Below are positions 59,516 to 64,000 of a stretch of 64,000 nucleotides of DNA, in pieces. The stretch is from the NCBI RefSeq assembly GCF_000020605.1, contig NC_012781.1, forward strand, positions 1,861,501 through 1,925,500, read 5' to 3'. Below the pieces are notes generated by a model. That model ran no database searches. It was not told the origin of the DNA and worked only from the letters and a program-made list of their open reading frames with translations. The DNA comes from Agathobacter rectalis ATCC 33656. Its GTDB lineage: Bacteria; Bacillota; Clostridia; Lachnospirales; Lachnospiraceae. Each line of letters starts with the position of its first letter. Positions within the stretch are counted from its first letter, which is position 1. The position numbers and the translations under genes are program-made.

Positions 59516-61400
59516 AGTAATACCTCACTTCCTGCATTGCCGGTTTTTCTTTCCTGTCAGCAAATACAATTCCATTTGCTGAGAATTCATAGTCTGCCGG
59601 TTTATCATCAAAATCTCCGCCATAGCGTAAAACATCTTTTCCTGTAACGGAATCTTTTACCATAATTGCCTGGTCAATAAAATCCCATATAAATCCGCCA
59701 TGATACATATCGTATTTGTCAATCAGCTTCATATAAGAGCCAAGTCCACCCATTGAATTTCCCATATCATGCATGAATTCGCATAAAATATACGGTTTTT
59801 TCGGACTGTTATTCAAGTATTCCTCTACATCCTCCGGTTTTGCATACATTCTGGTCTCAAAATCAGAAATAGTATCCTCATATGCCCTATTATAATAAGA
59901 GCTTTCATAATGAACTAATCTTCCATCCTTCTTTTCGGCAAAATAAACGTTCATTGCCTCAATGTCGTCTCCTGCATAGGATTCATTTCCTAATGACCAG
60001 AAAAGGATAGATGTATGGTTTTTAAAAGTTTCGAAATTGTTTTTTGCACGCTCAAGCACTGCATCTCTCCACTGTGGAATAGATCCCGGTACATTGCATG
60101 ACGGTTCGATTGCCCCTAGTTTTTGGAATGAGCCATGGCTCTCCAGATTTGTTTCTGCCATCACATAAATACCTGCATCGTCGCACATATAGTACCATGG
60201 TATCTGGTCAGGATAGTGACAGGTACGCACAGAATTAATATTGTTTCTTAACATACATGATATATCTGCCTTCATGTCTTCTATACCAATGCATCTTCCT
60301 GTTCTTGCATTCCACTCATGACGGTTTACTCCCGTGATAACAAGACGTTTTCCATTCAAATAGACTACTTTATCTATAATCTCTATTCTTCTGAAACCGA
60401 TATCATAAGGAATTACCTCGGCCAGTGAACCATCCTCTGCTTTAAGCTCAACATAAGCATGATATAAATATGGATTATGATTGTCCCACAGCCTGACACT
60501 TTCCAAGTCAACACAAATCGTGCCTTCCAAATGGTTGTTTTCTTTATTTAACTGTAATGACTTCTCAACTAATATATTTTCTTCTCTGTCTTTTAAAATA
60601 AAGCCAGCAGTTACATTCTGACTGTCAGGAGCAGATACCTTCATGCTGACAGATACGCTTCCGCTTTCATTATCTTGATTTAACACAGGTTTGAACCATA
60701 CATTCTCCAGATGAACATCCGGAATTGCCTTCAAAGTAACATTTCTGAAAATTCCAAAAAATCTGAAAAAGTCCTGATCCTCTAAAAATGCCGCCGTGCT
60801 CATCTTATGTACCTGCACTGCAAGAACATTTCCCTTTTCCTTAACATATGGTGTCAGATCAAACTCAGAAGGTGTGAAGCTGTCCTCTGCATAACCTATA
60901 AACTGACCATTAAGCCACAGATACATAGCCTCTTCTACACCTTCGAAGCAGATATGTATTCTTTTTCCACACATGTTCTTATCCAAATCAAAGTATTTGA
61001 TATAAGAGCCTACCGGATTGTACTGTGCTTCTGAGAACATTCCTTCTTCTGCTCCGGTTGCCTCCATACTATATGCTCCTCTGTGGTACTCTTTTCCTTC
61101 CCACGGATACATAGTGTTGATGTAACGTATTTTATCATATCCAGCCAGTTCAATATGTCCGGGAACCATAATTTTATCGAATCCGGATGCATCAAATGTT
61201 TCCTTATAAAAATCAACAGGTCTTTCCATCACATTTTTGCTGTAAGCAAACTCCCATTGACCATTTAATGACTGTAATAATGGATTTTTTTCTTTTTTCA
61301 TGTCTGAATAATCCAGATAATAGCAATGATCACTATGTGGTTCCAATTGATTTACCTTAAACACTTCCGGATTATCAAGCCATTTCATATCAGCGTTCAT
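59499..61400 (-). CDS. lacL: beta-galactosidase large subunit (GH2)
   Basis: A 633-residue catalytic subunit that hydrolyses lactose. It has an N-terminal jelly roll (DMKKEKNPLLQSLNGQWEFAY), the lactose-binding segment WSLGNESYAGDD with the acid/base Glu, and ILCEFMHDMGNSMGGL with the nucleophile Glu. The C-terminal beta-sandwich is absent because it is encoded separately as lacM. ATG at 61400 follows GAGGAAAAAT; the frame is open to 61493. The upstream region has a perfect 11-bp inverted repeat over the -10 and a copy of the motif shared with the AraC/symporter intergenic region. Confidence 0.93.
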   Translation of the reverse strand: MNADMKWLDNPEVFKVNQLEPHSDHCYYLDYSDMKKEKNPLLQSLNGQWEFAYSKNVMERPVDFYKETFDASGFDKIMVPGHIELAGYDKIRYINTMYPWEGKEYHRGAYSMEATGAEEGMFSEAQYNPVGSYIKYFDLDKNMCGKRIHICFEGVEEAMYLWLNGQFIGYAEDSFTPSEFDLTPYVKEKGNVLAVQVHKMSTAAFLEDQDFFRFFGIFRNVTLKAIPDVHLENVWFKPVLNQDNESGSVSVSMKVSAPDSQNVTAGFILKDREENILVEKSLQLNKENNHLEGTICVDLESVRLWDNHNPYLYHAYVELKAEDGSLAEVIPYDIGFRRIEIIDKVVYLNGKRLVITGVNRHEWNARTGRCIGIEDMKADISCMLRNNINSVRTCHYPDQIPWYYMCDDAGIYVMAETNLESHGSFQKLGAIEPSCNVPGSIPQWRDAVLERAKNNFETFKNHTSILFWSLGNESYAGDDIEAMNVYFAEKKDGRLVHYESSYYNRAYEDTISDFETRMYAKPEDVEEYLNNSPKKPYILCEFMHDMGNSMGGLGSYMKLIDKYDMYHGGFIWDFIDQAIMVKDSVTGKDVLRYGGDFDDKPADYEFSANGIVFADRKEKPAMQEVRYYYGLYR

Positions 61401-61451
61401 ATTTTTCCTCACTTTCCAATTATTATATATAAAACCGAGAACAATAACTGC

Positions 61452-61476
61452 TTTGTTATATCTAAGATATAACAAA
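61452..61476. promoter_or_regulatory. perfect 11-bp inverted repeat in the lacL promoter
   Basis: TTTGTTATATC (61452-61462), TAA, GATATAACAAA (61466-61476). It overlaps the probable -10 (about 16-18 bp from TTGCAA at 61481-61486 on the minus strand), as a repressor operator would. Confidence 0.65.
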
Positions 61477-61513
61477 ACCCTTGCAAAGAGCAATGTAATA
61501 AATTGTACAAATC

Positions 61514-61529
61514 ATGCACTAAATGATAC
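61514..61529. promoter_or_regulatory. AraC-type box upstream of lacL
   Basis: ATGCACTAAATGATAC, third copy of the motif found at 57485 and 57611, about 28 bp upstream of the lacL -35. The spacing matches that at the symporter promoter. Confidence 0.6.
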
Positions 61530-61592
61530 TGTTATAATTACTGTATTATAAAATGAGGGTCAAAAGGCATCATTGATGCTTGCATGCAATTT

Positions 61593-61630
61593 AAAAAGCT
61601 CCCGTGCATTGCACAGAGAGCTTTTTAGTC
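61593..61630. terminator. bidirectional terminator, right copy of the 38-bp repeat
   Basis: Same hairpin as 55169-55206, with one substitution in the inner stem (CGTGC in place of TGTGC). It ends the minus-strand secreted-protein gene three bases upstream. With the left copy it brackets the lactose cassette. Confidence 0.88.
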
Positions 61631-61633
61631 CGG

Positions 61634-62644
61634 TTAGTACAGACATATATTAACACGCGAATTATATGATGACACTTGCTTTCCCTTTTTTTCAAATCTT
61701 TGGATTCTTGTAATAACCTGATATTCCATCTGCAGCTTGTCCGATGAACAAGAGTATACATAAGGTTCAAAACCGGTATATTCATCATCCCCTTGCGTAT
61801 AATTATTCCCATAATAAAAATTCTCTATTATATTTGTCTCAAAGGAAGAATCTATTTTTGATTCAGACTCTTTTGGATCACCCATAGAATAATCACTGCC
61901 ATATGTCTTTGCATATAAATCTCTCATCACTGCAGCCTGTGCCTTGGGGCTATCCACATCTGCACAATAATATGTAATATAAAACGGTACTCCAAGCACC
62001 GCATCAACAGCGGCCAGCATTCTCGTATCTTCAAATGATATTATAAATACCCACGCCGACAATTCCTTGCTTATATCCGATGTTACAAAATAATCTGATA
62101 TTGTGTTATCAATACTATCATCCAAAGCAACTGCTGCACCATATTGCCAAGGAGCTGCTTCATATGTCTGTTCTGTTTCGCTGTCTGTATCCTTTGAATA
62201 GTTACTTTCAAGGCTTTGGAGCATAACTATATCGTCTTCACCGAGCATCTGCATAATACCTGACTGCTTCTGCAGCTCACAGGCACCCTTCAGAAAAGTC
62301 TGAATAGCCGTATAAGCCTGTCCCACCGGAATCTCAGTATCCAACGGTTCCCTTTTCTCACTATATTTCCCATTCCACAGCTCATTTACATTATCCTGCA
62401 TCAGAGACATCATCTTTGTAAGCCTCTCTTCAGCTGAAATAGAGTGGCTGTAGGGGCTTATATCTGCGTTGCTTATCGTAGTACTCGTTTTGGCAATTTT
62501 TGCTGCTTTAAGTGAAATCAGATAATTCGGTATCATATTTCCCGCACATACAACTGCCAGAATAATGCATATACACACTATTCCCTTGATTTTATCCGGT
62601 TTTTTATCAATACATTTGCGCACTGATAAATGCTTACTTCTCAT
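61634..62644 (-). CDS. membrane-anchored extracellular protein paired with a histidine kinase
   Basis: A 336-residue protein with a basic N-terminus, one membrane helix (GIVCICIILAVVCAGNMIPNY) and an extracellular domain of about 280 residues that I do not recognise (segments such as AWVFIISFEDTRMLAAVDAVLGV and QVITRIQRFEKKGK). Its start overlaps the histidine kinase stop by 11 bases, so the two are co-translated and probably act together, the anchored protein perhaps supplying or sensing a ligand. This layout (regulator, kinase, exported accessory protein) is common in Firmicute envelope-sensing systems. Confidence 0.72.
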   Translation of the reverse strand: MRSKHLSVRKCIDKKPDKIKGIVCICIILAVVCAGNMIPNYLISLKAAKIAKTSTTISNADISPYSHSISAEERLTKMMSLMQDNVNELWNGKYSEKREPLDTEIPVGQAYTAIQTFLKGACELQKQSGIMQMLGEDDIVMLQSLESNYSKDTDSETEQTYEAAPWQYGAAVALDDSIDNTISDYFVTSDISKELSAWVFIISFEDTRMLAAVDAVLGVPFYITYYCADVDSPKAQAAVMRDLYAKTYGSDYSMGDPKESESKIDSSFETNIIENFYYGNNYTQGDDEYTGFEPYVYSCSSDKLQMEYQVITRIQRFEKKGKQVSSYNSRVNICLY

Positions 62645-64000
62645 CCAATGCCTCCGCTTTCATGTCAAAATACACCCTGGTTCCTTTACCTGACTCACTC
62701 TCATAATGGATTTTTGTATCATGCAGCTTAGCAATCCTTGATACAAGTGCAAGCCCAAGCCCTGCTCCATGCTCACTTCTTGATCGTGACTTGTCAACCA
62801 TATAAAAAGCCTCTGTAATGCGCTCTATATCCTCAGGCGGTATTCCTCTTCCATTGTCCGAAACTGCAATACGATAAATACTGTGCGAAATAAGTCTGCC
62901 TGATACCTCTACCTTGCTGCCTCCTGATTTCACTGCATTGTCTATCAGATTAAGAAGCATGGTCTTAAACAGATCATATTCCAGCCACACCCATGCCTCA
63001 TCCGCACTGTACACAATCTCTGTATTATGCTTTCTTGCTGCTTCACGTGCGGTTTCCACACAGTCTGCTATAATCTCAGATACTCTTGTCTCTTCAAGCC
63101 TGAAATCATTTTTATCAAGAGTGATAAGCTCCAGCAGCTTAAATGATAATGCTTCAAGCCTCATGCCCTCATTCAGTATGACTCCGGCAGCACTGTGCAC
63201 CTCATCCTCGGACAGTTTTTTCTGATACAGGGTATCGGCATATCCTATAATTGATGTCATTGGGGTTTTGAGCTCATGTGCGAAGTTTGCAGTAAAATCC
63301 TCCTGCTTCTTTGCCGCCATCTGAAGTTCATAAACTTTGCTTTCAAGGTTTTTCGCAAGCTCGTTGAAAGCCTTTGCAAGCTCACCTATTTCATCCTTTG
63401 TCTTCACATCACTTCTTGCCGTGTAATCGCCATCTGCAAATTTTTTGGTGGTGGCTGTTAATCCGGCAAGAGGCTTTGTAATCATCCAAGAAAGTATCAA
63501 TATGACCATCATACCAACAGCAAGTATAACAATGTAGTACACGCTGCATCTATACCTAAGCTCCTTTGACTCATCGAAAACCGGTGTAATATCACTTTCC
63601 GTTATCAGAATATACCTGTTATCATTCAGTTTAAAGCTGCTTTTGACATGGATATATCTGCTGCTTTGCTTTTCACCGGTATCTTTAGTATTCTCTTTTG
63701 ACACTATACTGTATGTAAGCGTACCATCCTTTACCTTTATATCCTTTTGCTCATAATTACATGAATTGGCATATATCCTTTTTCCATCATCATCAGCAAG
63801 ATACATTCCTCCTTCATCTCCAACAATGGATTTTGCCGACTGCGACATCATATCTGTAAGCTCCTTATCCACATCCTCACTCTTCATATTAAGGATTACC
63901 GTTTCAATCGAGTATTTTATCATCTGATGCTGTGAAAGTGCACTGTCCTGCTCCCTTTTCACTGCATGCTCCAGCGAATATGATAGAGTCACATATTCTA
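62634..64000 (-). CDS. sensor histidine kinase, N-terminus cut by the window edge
   Basis: At least 455 codons, open to the right edge; the first membrane helix and true start lie outside. Visible are the extracellular sensor (SALSQHQMIKYSIETVILNM ... YILITESDITPVF), a membrane helix (YYIVILAVGMMVILILSWMI), HAMP, the H-box ANFAHELKTPMTSIIGY, N-box NLIDNAVKSGG, G1 SDNGRGIPPE, F-box FYMVDKSRSR and G2 GAGLGLALV. All catalytic motifs are intact. A GTG at 63992 is in frame but too close to the edge to be the real start. The response regulator is probably just beyond the window. Confidence 0.9.
   Translation of the reverse strand, partial: EYVTLSYSLEHAVKREQDSALSQHQMIKYSIETVILNMKSEDVDKELTDMMSQSAKSIVGDEGGMYLADDDGKRIYANSCNYEQKDIKVKDGTLTYSIVSKENTKDTGEKQSSRYIHVKSSFKLNDNRYILITESDITPVFDESKELRYRCSVYYIVILAVGMMVILILSWMITKPLAGLTATTKKFADGDYTARSDVKTKDEIGELAKAFNELAKNLESKVYELQMAAKKQEDFTANFAHELKTPMTSIIGYADTLYQKKLSEDEVHSAAGVILNEGMRLEALSFKLLELITLDKNDFRLEETRVSEIIADCVETAREAARKHNTEIVYSADEAWVWLEYDLFKTMLLNLIDNAVKSGGSKVEVSGRLISHSIYRIAVSDNGRGIPPEDIERITEAFYMVDKSRSRSEHGAGLGLALVSRIAKLHDTKIHYESESGKGTRVYFDMKAEALDEK

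Overview
The window is about 40% GC and reads like the chromosome of an anaerobic gut Firmicute of the family Lachnospiraceae, most like Agathobacter/Roseburia. This is inferred from gene families and organisation (DUF6062, DUF4300, CD1871A-type CXXC protein, GPH sugar symporters paired with GH2 enzymes and AraC regulators, strong AGGAGG ribosome sites, TTG/GTG starts). No rRNA, tRNA, prophage or CRISPR array was seen.

Region 1-31 kb is core genome rich in amino-acid metabolism: an isopropylmalate-synthase-like gene cut by the window edge, tyrA, aroA, a T-box-controlled pheS-pheT-queA operon, thrC, leuCD beside a divergent LysR regulator, leuS, ilvN-ilvC and pckA. Between them are a divergent EF-G-like GTPase, a secreted propeller-like protein, a PilZ protein, an RsmF-type methyltransferase, a SpoIID-like protein, a CheY/CheX-like pair and an AP2/HNH-like protein. 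A 6S RNA gene with its own consensus promoter sits at 16.56-16.75 kb, followed by an unusual array of about 18-nt repeats.

Region 31-38.6 kb carries an amino-acid ABC transporter whose binding protein appears circularly permuted, an AEC permease, a glycolipid glycosyltransferase paired with a PlsY-like acyltransferase, and a DUF4300 lipoprotein-GGDEF pair.

Region 38.6-44.8 kb is an accessory patch. An IS6-like element (12-bp terminal repeats, 8-bp target duplication) has landed between the promoter and the ribosome site of a LytTR-DUF3021 operon. Next comes an Abi_2/AbiF-type HEPN protein preceded by a compact two-hairpin RNA ending in an intrinsic terminator, then a decayed AlkZ-related gene, then a self-regulated TetR with a membrane protein.

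Region 44.9-64 kb is carbohydrate use and signalling: a GH2 enzyme with GPH symporter and divergent AraC; a Fic protein; a two-component system divergent from a redox operon (CXXC protein, polyferredoxin, TlpA-like lipoprotein); a second lactose cassette (AraC, GPH symporter, AraC, heterodimeric LacLM) bounded by two nearly identical 38-bp terminator repeats; and a histidine kinase with a secreted partner running off the end.

The observations most worth following are the AbiF-type system with its leader RNA, the permuted binding protein, the IS-split LytTR operon, the 6S-associated repeats, and a 16-bp motif shared by the promoters of the lactose cassette. All calls come from reading the sequence; no database search was possible.
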